Shown: positions 8,674-17,232, counted from the stretch's first letter. The stretch is 64,000 nt of DNA from Agromyces sp. Root81 (GCF_001429165.1 NZ_LMIR01000002.1:1042662-1106661); one strand, 5' to 3'. The notes: generated by a model not told the origin, from the sequence alone. Translations and numbers: made by a program.

Positions 8674-9733
8674 GCAGTCCGAGAGTGATTCCATCGAAGA
8701 GATCGTCGACCGGGCGATCGGCGGTGCGCTCGGTTCGGCCGCCACGGTGATCGTCGCCGTCGACGGCGAGGTCGTGCTCGAGCATCACGTCGGCACGACC
8801 CGTCGCTGGGATGCTCCGGGAATTCCCGCGACCGTCGATGCCGCGCCGGTCACGGCGGCGACGCGCTTCGACCTCGCTTCGATCACCAAGCCGATCGTCG
8901 CCGCAGCACTCCTCGGCGAGCTCCACGCACAGGGTCTCGATGCGTCACTGCCCGCGGCGGAGCTGCTGCCCGAGTTCGGCGACCGTCGCTGGCGGACCAC
9001 GACGATGGCGCAACTGCTGGGGCACACGGCCGGTCTCCCGGCCGAGTGGTTCGACCGGGACCCGGACCCGGCTGCCCTCCGCTTCCGCGAGGGCGCCCGG
9101 CCCGACACGACCGCCGGGACCTCGCATCGCTACTCGTGCGTCGGCTACATCTGGGCGGGGCTCGCCACCGAGTCGCTCGCGGGCGCGCCGCTCGACGAGG
9201 TGGTGCACCGATGGGTGCTCGAGCCGCTCGGCATGCACTCGACGGGATTCCGCCCAGCCCCGGAACTGCGCGCCTCCATCGCCGCGACCGAGTTCCAGCC
9301 GGGTCGAGGCCTCGTGCACGGCGAGGTGCACGACGAGACCGCCGCGGCGCTCGGCGGAGTGAGCGGCAACGCCGGCCTCTTCGCGACCGGGCGGGATCTG
9401 CTGCGCTTCGCCGAGGCGCTGCGCACCGGTGGTGGGATCGACGGCGCCGGGGTGCTTCCGGCCGCGGTCGCCACCGCGCTCGTGACCCCCCTGCCGCTCC
9501 CTGACGATCCCGGCTACGGACAGGCGCTCGGGCCGCGACTCGACGAGGACTGGATGCGCGGGCTCGGCCCACGCGTCGCCGGGCACACGGGTTTCACCGG
9601 CACCGCGTTCGCCGCGGAACCGGGCGGTCGTCGCTCGGTCGTGCTGCTCGCGAATCGCGTGCATCCCGCACGATCGTCGAACGAGGTGCGCGAGGTGCGG
9701 GCTCGCGTGATCGACGCGGCATCGAGACGGTGA
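8672..9733 (+). CDS. Beta-lactamase-fold serine hydrolase (class C/PBP4* type)
   Basis: A 353-residue serine hydrolase of the beta-lactamase/DD-peptidase fold. The catalytic triad motifs are visible: SxxK as DLASITKPI, the Tyr motif as HRYSCVGY, and HTG as HTGFTGTAF. There is no signal peptide, so it would act in the cytoplasm or need another export route. In Bacillus muropeptide clusters a protein of this fold (YbbE/AmiE) accompanies murQ, murR and namZ, which suggests a role in cleaving peptide or amide bonds of imported muropeptides; this is inferred from context. The start is uncertain: ATG at 8672 has no clear ribosome-binding site, and an in-frame GTG lies at 8645. Confidence 0.82.
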   Translation: MQSESDSIEEIVDRAIGGALGSAATVIVAVDGEVVLEHHVGTTRRWDAPGIPATVDAAPVTAATRFDLASITKPIVAAALLGELHAQGLDASLPAAELLPEFGDRRWRTTTMAQLLGHTAGLPAEWFDRDPDPAALRFREGARPDTTAGTSHRYSCVGYIWAGLATESLAGAPLDEVVHRWVLEPLGMHSTGFRPAPELRASIAATEFQPGRGLVHGEVHDETAAALGGVSGNAGLFATGRDLLRFAEALRTGGGIDGAGVLPAAVATALVTPLPLPDDPGYGQALGPRLDEDWMRGLGPRVAGHTGFTGTAFAAEPGGRRSVVLLANRVHPARSSNEVREVRARVIDAASRR

Positions 9734-9800
9734 GGCGACATGTTCCGAGACGTACGTTCTCCAGCCATCGCGGCGACCGGGACGCTCCGCCCCCGCCCGG

Positions 9801-9877
9801 TAGTATTCGACTCCAACCGTGTGCCTCCGCAACGAGCCTCGGATGAACTCCGTCCGATACGACGTCGGCCAGCCGAC
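9801..9877 (+). promoter_or_regulatory. Promoter and leader palindrome of the RpiR regulator gene
   Basis: TAGTAT at 9801-9806 is a good -10 box and would give a leader of about 90 nt. The leader holds a compact inverted repeat, GTCGGC-CA-GCCGAC (9864-9877), which could be an operator or a small hairpin. The rest of the gap 9734-9903 shows no gene. Confidence 0.4.
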
Positions 9878-9903
9878 ATCGCGGCCGCACTGGGAGGCCC
9901 CCG

Positions 9904-10770
9904 ATGACCGACGTATTCGTCGCCCTCCGACAGCGGATGCCATCGCTCTCGAAGTCCGAGTTCCACATCGCGGAACTCGTGCTGGACCGGCCCGCCGTCG
10001 TGGTCGAGTCGACCATCACCCGCCTCGCAGAGCTCGCCGAGACATCGCCGGCTTCGGTCGCCCGCTTCTGCCGAGCGGTGGGCTACGCGGGCTACAAGGA
10101 GTTCCGCATCGCGATCGCGGCCGCGAACAGCCGCGAACAGGCGGCGCGCGAGCTCTTCCGCGTCGACGATGCGGAGATCGATGCGGACGATTCCGCGCTC
10201 GACGTGGTCACGAAGGTGGCCTACCAGGAGGCGCGCGCGATCGAGGAGACCGCGCGCAGCCTCGATCTCGACGCGCTCGACGCCGTGGTCGCGGGGATCC
10301 GAACGGCCCCCCGCATCGACGTCTTCGGCGCCGGCTCGAGCGGACTGACCGCTCAGGACCTGCAACTGAAGCTGCACCGCATCGGCGTGCCGAGCTTCTG
10401 CTGGACGGATGCGCACCTCGCCCTGACCTCGTTCGCGCTGACCGGGCCGGGCAGCATCGCGATCGGCGTCTCGCATTCGGGCCAGACCCTCGAGACGTAC
10501 CAGATGCTCACCCTCGCCCGCGGCCGTGGGGCCACGACGGTGGCGATCACGAACTACCCCGATTCCCCGCTCGCCGGGGTCGCCGATCAGCTGCTCGTGA
10601 CGAGCGCGCGCGAGTCCCGGTACCGCACGGGGGCCATGTCGAGCCGCCTCGCGCAGATGGCGATCGTCGACTTCCTCGTCGTGCGCCTGCTGCAAGGCGA
10701 GATCGATCGAGCGGGTGAGCTGCTGCGGCTCACGTACGACGCGGTGCAGGCCCACCGACTCGACGGCTGA
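9904..10770 (+). CDS. RpiR-family transcriptional regulator, MurR-like
   Basis: A 288-residue regulator with an N-terminal HTH_6 domain (about residues 1-77, including ITRLAELAETSPASVARFCR) and a C-terminal SIS sugar-phosphate-binding domain (about 125-255, with DVFGAGSSGLTAQDLQLKL and IGVSHSGQT). The SIS domain senses phosphosugars; for MurR the effector is MurNAc 6-phosphate. Its location beside murQ and the transporter makes it the likely repressor of the cluster. The ATG at 9904 is preceded by GGAGG with a 6-nt spacer, giving a firm start. The gene converges with a flavin monooxygenase gene 25 bp downstream. Confidence 0.9.
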   Translation: MTDVFVALRQRMPSLSKSEFHIAELVLDRPAVVVESTITRLAELAETSPASVARFCRAVGYAGYKEFRIAIAAANSREQAARELFRVDDAEIDADDSALDVVTKVAYQEARAIEETARSLDLDALDAVVAGIRTAPRIDVFGAGSSGLTAQDLQLKLHRIGVPSFCWTDAHLALTSFALTGPGSIAIGVSHSGQTLETYQMLTLARGRGATTVAITNYPDSPLAGVADQLLVTSARESRYRTGAMSSRLAQMAIVDFLVVRLLQGEIDRAGELLRLTYDAVQAHRLDG

Positions 10771-10772
10771 CC

Positions 10773-10789
10773 TCGCCGATGCCCGGCGA
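10773..10789. terminator. Hairpin in the 25-bp gap between convergent genes
   Basis: TCGCCG and CGGCGA form a perfect 6-bp stem around ATGCC. It fills the space between the RpiR stop and the monooxygenase stop and could terminate either transcript. Confidence 0.45.
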
Positions 10790-10795
10790 CAGCCG

Positions 10796-11971
10796 CTAGA
10801 GCATCGCCATGATCTGGCGCGCGATCATGCGGCCGGCACGGCTCGCGCCGATCGTCGAGGCCTGCGGCCCGTAGCCGGCGAGGAAGATCCTCGGGTCGCT
10901 CCAGGCGGCACCCTGGCCGACGGTGATGCCGCCCGCCTTCTCGCGCAGCTTCAGCGGGGCGAGGTGGCGCAGGTCGGGGCGGAACCCGGTGGCCCAGATG
11001 ATGACGTCGGCCCTGGCCATGCCCGAATCCTCGCCCTCCCAGACGACCCGGTCGGCCTCGATGCGGTCGAACATCGGCCGCGCGACGAGCAGTCCGCGCT
11101 CGATGCCCGCGGCCATGCGGCGGCTCTTCGGCACGCCGGTGCCGCTGACGATCGACGGCAGCGCCCGGCCGGAGCGCGCCGCTTCGTCCTGCATGGCGAC
11201 GGCGGCGGATGCCCCTTCGAGGTCGAGCTCCTGGCGGTCGAGCCAGTCGATGGGACGTCGGGAGACCCAGGTGAGCCCGGCCGCGACCTCTTCGAGTTCG
11301 AGCATGAACCCGATGGCGGAGGTGCCGCCGCCGACCACGACGACGTGCTTGTCGCGGAAGTCCTCTGCGTCGGTGAAGTCGGAGGTGTGCACGTGCCGGC
11401 CGGCGAACTCGGCCATGCCCGGGTAATACGGCACGAAGGGCGAACCCCAGGTGCCGGTCGCGTTCACGAGGAACTGGGTGCTGATCTCGTGCTGCGGCGC
11501 GAGGGGCTGATCGGGCTCCTCGAAGGTCTTGCGCCGTCGCCCGAAGAGGCCGCGGGCGGCCTTCTGCTCCTCGAGCGGCTGCGGGGCAAGGTCTTCGTAC
11601 CGCACCTGCAGGTCGACCCCGGCGTTCACGACCTGTCGCACGTTCATGGGCCGCCGCACGCGCAGGTCGAAGTGCTGCTCGAAACGGTCGTAGTAGTCGG
11701 CGACGACGTCTTTCGCGGACAGGTTGCGGTCGGCGGTGTCGAAGCTCAGGCCGAGTTCGGACATGCCGGGCAGGTCGTTGACCTTGTGCGCGGTGCCGAG
11801 CCGGAGCGACGACCAGCGATGCTGCCACGCCCCGCCGGGCCCCGGCGCACGGTCGAGCATGACGAAGTCCTGGTCGGCGACCAGCTCGAATCGACGCAGG
11901 TAGAAGGCGACCGACAGGCCGGCCTGCCCGGCGCCGATCACCACGACCTTCACGCGTTCGGGGCTCGTCAT
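10796..11971 (-). CDS. Flavin-containing NAD(P)H-dependent monooxygenase
   Basis: A 391-residue two-dinucleotide-domain flavoprotein. The FAD site VVIGAGQAGLS lies near residue 10, the NADPH site VVVVGGGTSAIG near the middle, and the ATGFRPD motif of the flavin-monooxygenase/trimethylamine-oxidase family near residue 330. A GGAWQHRWSSLRL segment fits the same family. Such enzymes oxygenate soft nucleophiles or ketones; the substrate cannot be told. The ATG at 11971 and the GTG just before it are both possible starts. It is a single gene, facing away from DUF3073, with no functional link to its neighbours. Confidence 0.85.
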   Translation of the reverse strand: MTSPERVKVVVIGAGQAGLSVAFYLRRFELVADQDFVMLDRAPGPGGAWQHRWSSLRLGTAHKVNDLPGMSELGLSFDTADRNLSAKDVVADYYDRFEQHFDLRVRRPMNVRQVVNAGVDLQVRYEDLAPQPLEEQKAARGLFGRRRKTFEEPDQPLAPQHEISTQFLVNATGTWGSPFVPYYPGMAEFAGRHVHTSDFTDAEDFRDKHVVVVGGGTSAIGFMLELEEVAAGLTWVSRRPIDWLDRQELDLEGASAAVAMQDEAARSGRALPSIVSGTGVPKSRRMAAGIERGLLVARPMFDRIEADRVVWEGEDSGMARADVIIWATGFRPDLRHLAPLKLREKAGGITVGQGAAWSDPRIFLAGYGPQASTIGASRAGRMIARQIMAML

Positions 11972-12083
11972 CACCTGACAATCTCAGCATGGCTTGCTGT
12001 GTGCTCGCAGCACACGGGCGAAAGCCCACCATACGGCCTCGGGCACGCCTGTGGAGGGAGCCGAACCGGGTCGGCGGCGGTGC

Positions 12084-12149
12084 TAAACTGGCGGTTGGAC
12101 GAATTCATTTATCAGATGAGCGCCGGGTGAAGACCAAATCCCACCCGGC
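12084..12149 (+). promoter_or_regulatory. Promoter and structured 5' leader of the DUF3073 gene
   Basis: TAAACT (12084-12089) is a credible -10 box. The predicted leader of about 77 nt contains a perfect 8-bp hairpin, GCCGGGTG (12122-12129) with CACCCGGC (12142-12149), 12-nt loop, ending 23 nt before the start codon. The leader is unusually long for this window, where many transcripts are leaderless. Confidence 0.5.
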
Positions 12150-12172
12150 CAGATGCCGTAAGGGGGTCACGC

Positions 12173-12376
12173 ATGGGGCGCGGCCGTCAGAAAGCCAAGC
12201 ACACCAAAGTCGCTCGGGAGCTGAAGTACTTCAGCCCGAACACCGACTACAACGCGCTTGAGCGCGAGCTCACGAGCTCGCCGCATGACGAGTACAGCGA
12301 AGAGGCGTCGAAGTGGGCGGAGTATGCCGCCGACGATGACGACACCTACGTCGCGGGAGATGAACAGCGCGCCTGA
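12173..12376 (+). CDS. DUF3073 small conserved actinobacterial protein
   Basis: A 67-residue protein beginning MGRGRQKAKHTKVARELKY, the hallmark of DUF3073, a family found across actinobacteria. The N-terminal third is strongly basic and could bind nucleic acid, and the C-terminal half is acidic (EYAADDDDTYVAGDEQ). Its function is unknown. The ATG at 12173 follows an AAGGGGG ribosome-binding site at suitable spacing. It is monocistronic, with a structured leader upstream and convergent with an LLM oxidoreductase gene. In actinobacterial genomes this gene is often close to purM, as here. Confidence 0.92.
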   Translation: MGRGRQKAKHTKVARELKYFSPNTDYNALERELTSSPHDEYSEEASKWAEYAADDDDTYVAGDEQRA

Positions 12377-12480
12377 GCGCGCTCCTCTCCCAGCTCGCTC
12401 CGACCTCGCTCCACCGGTAGACCAGTTCCTCCGGTGCGCGGTCGGTCCTGCGGCATCCGGACCTGCGGCGTCGCGGTGAC

Positions 12481-12496
12481 GGATGCCTCGGCATCC
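12481..12496. repeat. GGATGCC-TC-GGCATCC inverted repeat in a convergent gap
   Basis: Perfect 7-bp arms separated by 2 nt, lying between the DUF3073 and LLM genes. The same palindrome, with GC in the centre, recurs at 13431-13446, 37548-37563 and 48540-48555 and with one mismatch at 17987-18002 and 22283-22298. Here it may help end transcription from both sides. Confidence 0.7.
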
Positions 12497-12509
12497 GGTC
12501 GATCCGGCG

Positions 12510-13271
12510 CTAGTCCGCGCCTTCGAGCCACTCCGCGGTGTCGTCGACGAAGCGTTCGAGTTCGGCGCGCGACCCGCTCGGCGTGATCGCCCGCAGCACG
12601 ATCTCGTCGACCGTGGACTCGTAGGCGGCGAGATCTCGGGCGCCGTCGATCGTCGCATCGATCGGGCGGATGCCGAGGCGGGCGAAGTTCGCGGCGTACG
12701 TCGGCACGTGCTCGTAGCGTTCGACCTCGGCGTCGAGCGCCGCACGGGCGGCGGCCTCTGCGACGGTGCGCACGTAGAGCACCGAGCGCACCGGGCGATC
12801 TCCGGCCGTCTCGTGCAGCTCGGCTGTCGCGGCCGCCGCCGTGTGCGGGGTCAGCCAGTTGAGGAGCGCGCCGTCGGCCTGCTCGGCGGCGAGGCGGCGC
12901 ATGCGCGGCCCGAGTGCGCCCACCACGATCTCGGCGTCGCTGCGCTCGCGCAGGCGTGCGACGCCCTGCTCGACGAGCGCGAGCGGGTGCGCGGTGCGAC
13001 CGGAGCCGATGCCGACGCTCGTGCGCTCCTGGGGGAGCCCGGAGAGGTCGAGCGTGTCGACCGGGCGCCGGTCGAGCGGGATCACGCCGGTCGCGAGGCG
13101 CAGCGATGAGGTCGCACCGGCGGCGGCGCGGAGTCCGGCGAGCGAGTCGCCGCCCGGCACGTCGTTGAGCCACAGCGCGTGGAACCCGAGGCGCTCGATG
13201 CGCGGCGCGAGCGCCGCCACGACCGAGGCATCGGTCGTGCCGATGAGCCCGATCGAGACCGGCGTCCGCAC
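12510..13271 (-). CDS. LLM-class (luciferase-like) flavin-dependent oxidoreductase
   Basis: A 253-residue bacterial-luciferase-fold protein, shorter than the usual 300-350. It shows the barrel opening VSIGLIGTTDASVVAALAPR, the GFHALWLNDVPGGD strand-helix, LRLATGVIPLDRR and the VVGALGPRMRRLAAEQADGA segment of F420- or FMN-dependent LLM oxidoreductases. The substrate is unknown, and F420 use is plausible in this phylum but not shown. The GTG at 13271 has GGAGG 5 nt upstream. The purM stop lies 13 bp upstream, so the two genes are probably co-transcribed. Confidence 0.82.
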   Translation of the reverse strand: MRTPVSIGLIGTTDASVVAALAPRIERLGFHALWLNDVPGGDSLAGLRAAAGATSSLRLATGVIPLDRRPVDTLDLSGLPQERTSVGIGSGRTAHPLALVEQGVARLRERSDAEIVVGALGPRMRRLAAEQADGALLNWLTPHTAAAATAELHETAGDRPVRSVLYVRTVAEAAARAALDAEVERYEHVPTYAANFARLGIRPIDATIDGARDLAAYESTVDEIVLRAITPSGSRAELERFVDDTAEWLEGAD

Positions 13272-13283
13272 GGCATCCTCCGA

Positions 13284-14387
13284 TCAGCCCGCGTAGGAAC
13301 CGACGAGTCGCACCGCGCCGCCGTCGACGCCCTTGGCGCCTTGCTCGAAGCCCGAGAGATCGCGGTCGCCGATGGTCACGGTGCCCGCCTGCCAGGCCGG
13401 GAGGCCGAGGGCGTCGAGCGCCGAGACGACGGATGCCGCGGCATCCGCTCGCACGACGGCGAAGAAGCCGATGCCGAGGTTCCAGGTGCCCTCGGTCGAC
13501 TCGAGCGTGGTGCCGGCGAGGTCGTTCAGCACGCGGAACACCGGCGCGGGCGACCAGCTCGAGCGGTCGAGCTCGACCCACGAGCCGATCGGCAGCACGC
13601 GGGCGAGGTTCGCGGCGATGCCGCCGCCCGTGACGTGCGAGAGCGAGTGCACGGCGTCGCCGTGCGGGCCGGCGAGCAGCTCGACGAGCGGGCCGGTGTA
13701 GAGGCGCGTGGGTTCGAGCAGGGCCTCGCCCCACGAGGTTCCGAGGTCGGCCGAGGTGTCGGTGTACCCGACGCCGGCACCCGTGAGGATGTGGCGCACG
13801 AGCGAGAAGCCGTTGGAGTGCAGGCCGCTCGAGGCGATCGCGACGACGACGTCGCCCGACTCGACCTTCTCGGCGCCGAGCAGGCGGTCGGCCTCGACGA
13901 TGCCGGTCGCGGCGCCCGCGACGTCGTAGTCGTCGGCGCCCATGAGCCCCGGGTGCTCGGCGGTCTCGCCGCCGACGAGGGCGGTGCCGGTCTCGGCGCA
14001 GGCGCGCGCGATGCCCGTGACGATCGAGGCGATGCGCTCGGGCACGACCTTGCCGCACGCGATGTAGTCGGTCATGAAGAGCGGCTTCGCGCCCACGACG
14101 ACGATGTCGTCGACGACCATTCCGACCAGGTCCTGCCCGATCGTGTCGTGCTTGTCGAGCGCCTGCGCGATCGCGATCTTCGTTCCGACGCCGTCGGTCG
14201 AGGTCGCGAGCAGCGGCCGGGTGTAGTCCTTGGCGAAGGAGAGGTCGAAGAGACCGGCGAATCCGCCGACGCCGCCGAGCACGTTCGGTCCGTGCGTGGC
14301 GGAGACCGACGCCTTCATGAGTTCGACGGCGAGGTCACCTGCCTGCGTGTCGACTCCGGCAGCGGTATAGGACGAGTTCGAGGTCAC
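13284..14387 (-). CDS. purM: Phosphoribosylformylglycinamidine cyclo-ligase (AIR synthetase)
   Basis: PurM closes the imidazole ring, converting FGAM and ATP to AIR, step five of purine synthesis. The 367-residue protein has the family signatures LLATSTDGVGTKIAIAQALD, GQDLVGMVVDDIVVVGAKPL and LVGGETAEHPG, and SSGLHSNGFSLVR with HVTGGGIAANLARVLP toward the C-terminus. The start is GTG at 14387 because TACGCT (14394-14399, minus strand) lies exactly 6 nt upstream, a leaderless arrangement; the open frame continues upstream without support. A perfect GGATGCCGCGGCATCC copy lies inside the gene. It is divergent from the gene at 14468. Confidence 0.95.
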   Translation of the reverse strand: MTSNSSYTAAGVDTQAGDLAVELMKASVSATHGPNVLGGVGGFAGLFDLSFAKDYTRPLLATSTDGVGTKIAIAQALDKHDTIGQDLVGMVVDDIVVVGAKPLFMTDYIACGKVVPERIASIVTGIARACAETGTALVGGETAEHPGLMGADDYDVAGAATGIVEADRLLGAEKVESGDVVVAIASSGLHSNGFSLVRHILTGAGVGYTDTSADLGTSWGEALLEPTRLYTGPLVELLAGPHGDAVHSLSHVTGGGIAANLARVLPIGSWVELDRSSWSPAPVFRVLNDLAGTTLESTEGTWNLGIGFFAVVRADAAASVVSALDALGLPAWQAGTVTIGDRDLSGFEQGAKGVDGGAVRLVGSYAG

Positions 14388-14467
14388 CCGTCCAGCGTAC
14401 CCGCGCCGTGCACGCACCCCGCGTGCCGATCCGTGCCGCTGGGCGAAACGCGGACTAAAATACAGCC

Positions 14468-15079
14468 ATGCAGCCGGGGGGCACACCGTCGTGGGTGATC
14501 CGTGAGAATGCGAGTCGCCCGGTCCTCCTCGCCCTCTATCTGCGCGAGGCGCTGGGCATCGCCTCCCCCGTCGAGCTGCCTCGCCTGCGCGATGTCGGCC
14601 CCGTCGGAGAGCGGCTCGAGATCGACCGGCACGACCTGCTCGAGCGCCAGTGGCGCGATTGGTGGGCGATGACCGTCGAACCCGAGGCGCATCCCTCCGC
14701 CGTGCCGCTCGAACTCGTCGACGCCTTCGAGACCGAGGTGGCGCTTCCGATCTCGGGCGCCGAGGTGCTCGCCGCCGCCATCGTGCCGCACGCCGAAGCG
14801 GCCCGGGCGTGGGCCGAGTGGGCGCACGACGGCTACCGCAACGCATCGGCCGCCCGGCGCGGCGACTCCTACCGCGCCTACGCGGGCACGATCGCCGAGC
14901 ACGAGCGGGAGGTCGGCCGCCGCGCCCACTCCTTCGAGCTCAACGTCGAGGTCGTGCCGCTCACAGAGCCGGGCGTGTGGTGGATCGGCTCCATGACCGT
15001 CGCCGTCACCGATTCGCTGCGGTCGGATGCCTCGGCGTTCGACGACGCCATGCACCCGATCATCGCCGAGCTCGCGTGA
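14468..15079 (+). CDS. Conserved hypothetical protein beside purM
   Basis: A 203-residue soluble protein with no domain I can name. It opens MQPGGTPSWVIRENASRPVL, has a tryptophan-rich centre (ERQWRDWWAMTVEP), a GYRNASAARRGDSYRAYAG segment, and a conserved-looking ELNVEVVPLTEPGVWWIG strand pair near the end. There are no membrane helices or signal peptide. TAAAAT (14456-14461) is exactly 6 nt before the ATG, so translation is probably leaderless. The promoter lies back-to-back with that of purM within 80 bp. Confidence 0.8.
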   Translation: MQPGGTPSWVIRENASRPVLLALYLREALGIASPVELPRLRDVGPVGERLEIDRHDLLERQWRDWWAMTVEPEAHPSAVPLELVDAFETEVALPISGAEVLAAAIVPHAEAARAWAEWAHDGYRNASAARRGDSYRAYAGTIAEHEREVGRRAHSFELNVEVVPLTEPGVWWIGSMTVAVTDSLRSDASAFDDAMHPIIAELA

Positions 15080-15088
15080 GCACTGCGT

Positions 15089-15176
15089 GTTGAGGAGCGC
15101 CCGACGCAGGAGGACGCCACCGAAACCTCGCGTTCGAGCCAGCCGGTTCGAGGCGGCGCTGGCGCGCCTCCTCAAC
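15089..15176. repeat. REP-like imperfect palindromic element
   Basis: Outer arms GTTGAGGAG (15089-15097) and CTCCTCAAC (15168-15176) are perfect complements. Inside lie CGAAACC and GGTTCG, nearly complementary, and two direct copies of TTCGAG. I recall GTTGAGGAGC...CGAAACC palindromes as dispersed repeats in Microbacteriaceae, so this is probably one member. It sits between two genes and encodes nothing visible. Confidence 0.55.
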
Positions 15177-15209
15177 CCACGAGGGGTGGTTGATGCCAGA
15201 CTCGACGGC

Positions 15210-15641
15210 ATGAGCATCTGGTTCGGCGAGCCCTCATTGGAGTGGGCGAACGCACGCGACGACACCATGATCCGAGCCATCGGCATCGAGATCACCGAGA
15301 CCACCGACGACTCCCTCAAGGGGCGGATGCCGGTCGACCACCGCACCCGTCAGCCCGGCGGGGTGCTGCACGGCGGAGCATCCGTCGCCCTCGCCGAGAC
15401 GCTGGCGAGCTGGGGCGCGACCCTCACGGTCGACTCGTCGAAGTACTACTGCGTCGGCATGGAGATCAACGCGAACCATGTGCGTCCGGTCGCCGAGGGC
15501 TGGGTCTACGGCGAGGCGAAGCCGCTCACGCGCGGTCGCACCACGCAGGTCTGGGAGATCAGGATCACGGATGCCGCGGACAAGCTCGTGTGCATCTCGC
15601 GGTGCACCATGGCCGTGCTCGCGCGGCCGTCGGAGTACTGA
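15210..15641 (+). CDS. Hotdog-fold thioesterase (PaaI/MenI-like)
   Basis: A 143-residue acyl-CoA thioesterase of the hotdog fold. The active-site helix reads PGGVLHGGASVALAETLAS, where the Glu in ALAET matches the catalytic glutamate of the EntH/YdiI/MenI group. RTTQVWEIRITDA and CISRCTMAVL supply the later strands. In this group the substrate may be 1,4-dihydroxy-2-naphthoyl-CoA (menaquinone synthesis) or other aromatic acyl-CoAs; no menaquinone gene is nearby, so the substrate stays open. The start is ATG at 15210; an open frame extends upstream through the REP-like element and is ignored. Confidence 0.85.
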   Translation: MSIWFGEPSLEWANARDDTMIRAIGIEITETTDDSLKGRMPVDHRTRQPGGVLHGGASVALAETLASWGATLTVDSSKYYCVGMEINANHVRPVAEGWVYGEAKPLTRGRTTQVWEIRITDAADKLVCISRCTMAVLARPSEY

Positions 15642-15764
15642 TTCCGCGCTCGCCTCTGCTCAGCTGAGCACCGGTGTTCACCCAGCCGGCTCACCCGCGC
15701 GCGTATGCGAGGATTGATTGTCCTGCTCGGACACTTCCCCCACCTTCGAGGAGCCATCGCTCGC

Positions 15765-17222
15765 ATGTGCGGCATCGTCGGAATCGTCTCAACTGAACCG
15801 GCCAACCAGCAGATCTACGACAGCCTGCTGCTGCTGCAGCACCGCGGCCAGGACTCGACCGGAATCGCGACGGCCGACGGCCCCGTGTTCCACATGGCGA
15901 AGGCGCGCGGGCAGGTGCGGGAGGCGTTCCGCACCCGCGACATGCGCTCGCTCATCGGCAACATCGGCCTCGGGCATGTGCGCTACACCACGAAGGGCGC
16001 CGCGGAACGCGAAGAGGAGGCCCAGCCGTTCTACGTGAACGCGCCGTACGGCATCATCCTCGTGCACAACGGCAACCTCACGAACACGCGCGAGCTGTCG
16101 GAGGACCTCTTCCGCATCGACCGCCGCCACGTGAACTCGACGAGCGACACCGAGATGCTGCTGAACGTGCTCGCCACCGAGCTGCAGGGACAGATCACCG
16201 GGCTCGACCTCGACCCCGACCAGGTCTTCACGGCCGTCGAGCAGGTGCACGAGCGCGTCGAGGGCTCCTACGCCGTCATCGCGCTGATCGCCGGATACGG
16301 GCTCCTCGCGTTCCGCGACCCGTTCGGCATCCGCCCGCTCATCCTCGGCCGCCGCACCGCCGACAACGGCCGCGACGAGTGGATCGTGGCATCCGAATCG
16401 CTCGTGCTCGAGTCGGGCGGCTACGAGATCGTGCGCGACGTGCACCCGGGCGAGGCCATCTTCATCGGCCTCGACGGCCAGATGATCTCGCGTCAGTGCG
16501 CGAAGAACGCCGTGCTCGTGCCGTGCTCGTTCGAGTACGTCTACCTCGCCCGCCCCGACTCGATCATGAACGGCATCTCGGTCTACGAGGCGCGCCTGCG
16601 CATGGGCGACCGGCTCGCGACGACCATCGAGACCCACATGGACAAGGGCGACATCGACGTCGTCATGCCCATCCCCGACTCCTCGCGGCCCGCCGCGATG
16701 CAGGTCGCGCAGAAGCTCGGCATCGAGTACCGCGAGGGCTTCTACAAGAACCGCTACGTCGGCCGCACCTTCATCATGCCCGGCCAGGCGGAGCGCAAGC
16801 GGTCGGTCAGGCAGAAGCTCAACGCGATGGGCACGGAGTTCAAGGGCAAGAACATCCTCATCGTCGACGACTCGATCGTGCGTGGCACGACGTCGAAGGA
16901 GATCGTCGAGATGGCCAGGGCCGCCGGTGCCAACAAGGTCACCTTCACCTCGGCTGCGCCGCCCGTGCGCTTCCCGCACGTCTACGGCATCAACATGCCG
17001 AGCCGGCAGGAGCTCATCGCCTTCGGCCGGAAGATCCCCGAGATCGCCTCGGAGCTCAGCGCCGACCACATGATCTACCAGGAGGTCGCCGACCTCCAGG
17101 CCGCGATCACCCAGGGCACGTCGATCGACCAGCTCGACCTCTCGTGCTTCACGGGCGAGTACGTCACCGGCACGGTCACCGAGGAGTACCTCGGCTGGGT
17201 GGAGCGCACGCAGCTCAGCTGA
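15765..17222 (+). CDS. purF: Amidophosphoribosyltransferase
   Basis: PurF makes phosphoribosylamine from PRPP and glutamine, the first committed step of purine synthesis. The 485-residue protein starts MCGIVGIVS, which places the catalytic Cys2 of the Ntn glutaminase right after the initiator Met with no propeptide. LLLLQHRGQDSTGIA, GNIGLGHVRY and the C-terminal PRPP-binding loop ILIVDDSIVRGTTS follow. The open frame begins 60 bp earlier, but ATG 15765 is required for a functional N-terminus. GAGGAG lies about 12 nt upstream. The sterol-carrier and membrane-protein genes next to it run the other way. Confidence 0.95.
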   Translation: MCGIVGIVSTEPANQQIYDSLLLLQHRGQDSTGIATADGPVFHMAKARGQVREAFRTRDMRSLIGNIGLGHVRYTTKGAAEREEEAQPFYVNAPYGIILVHNGNLTNTRELSEDLFRIDRRHVNSTSDTEMLLNVLATELQGQITGLDLDPDQVFTAVEQVHERVEGSYAVIALIAGYGLLAFRDPFGIRPLILGRRTADNGRDEWIVASESLVLESGGYEIVRDVHPGEAIFIGLDGQMISRQCAKNAVLVPCSFEYVYLARPDSIMNGISVYEARLRMGDRLATTIETHMDKGDIDVVMPIPDSSRPAAMQVAQKLGIEYREGFYKNRYVGRTFIMPGQAERKRSVRQKLNAMGTEFKGKNILIVDDSIVRGTTSKEIVEMARAAGANKVTFTSAAPPVRFPHVYGINMPSRQELIAFGRKIPEIASELSADHMIYQEVADLQAAITQGTSIDQLDLSCFTGEYVTGTVTEEYLGWVERTQLS

Positions 17223-17232
17223 GCGGATGCCG

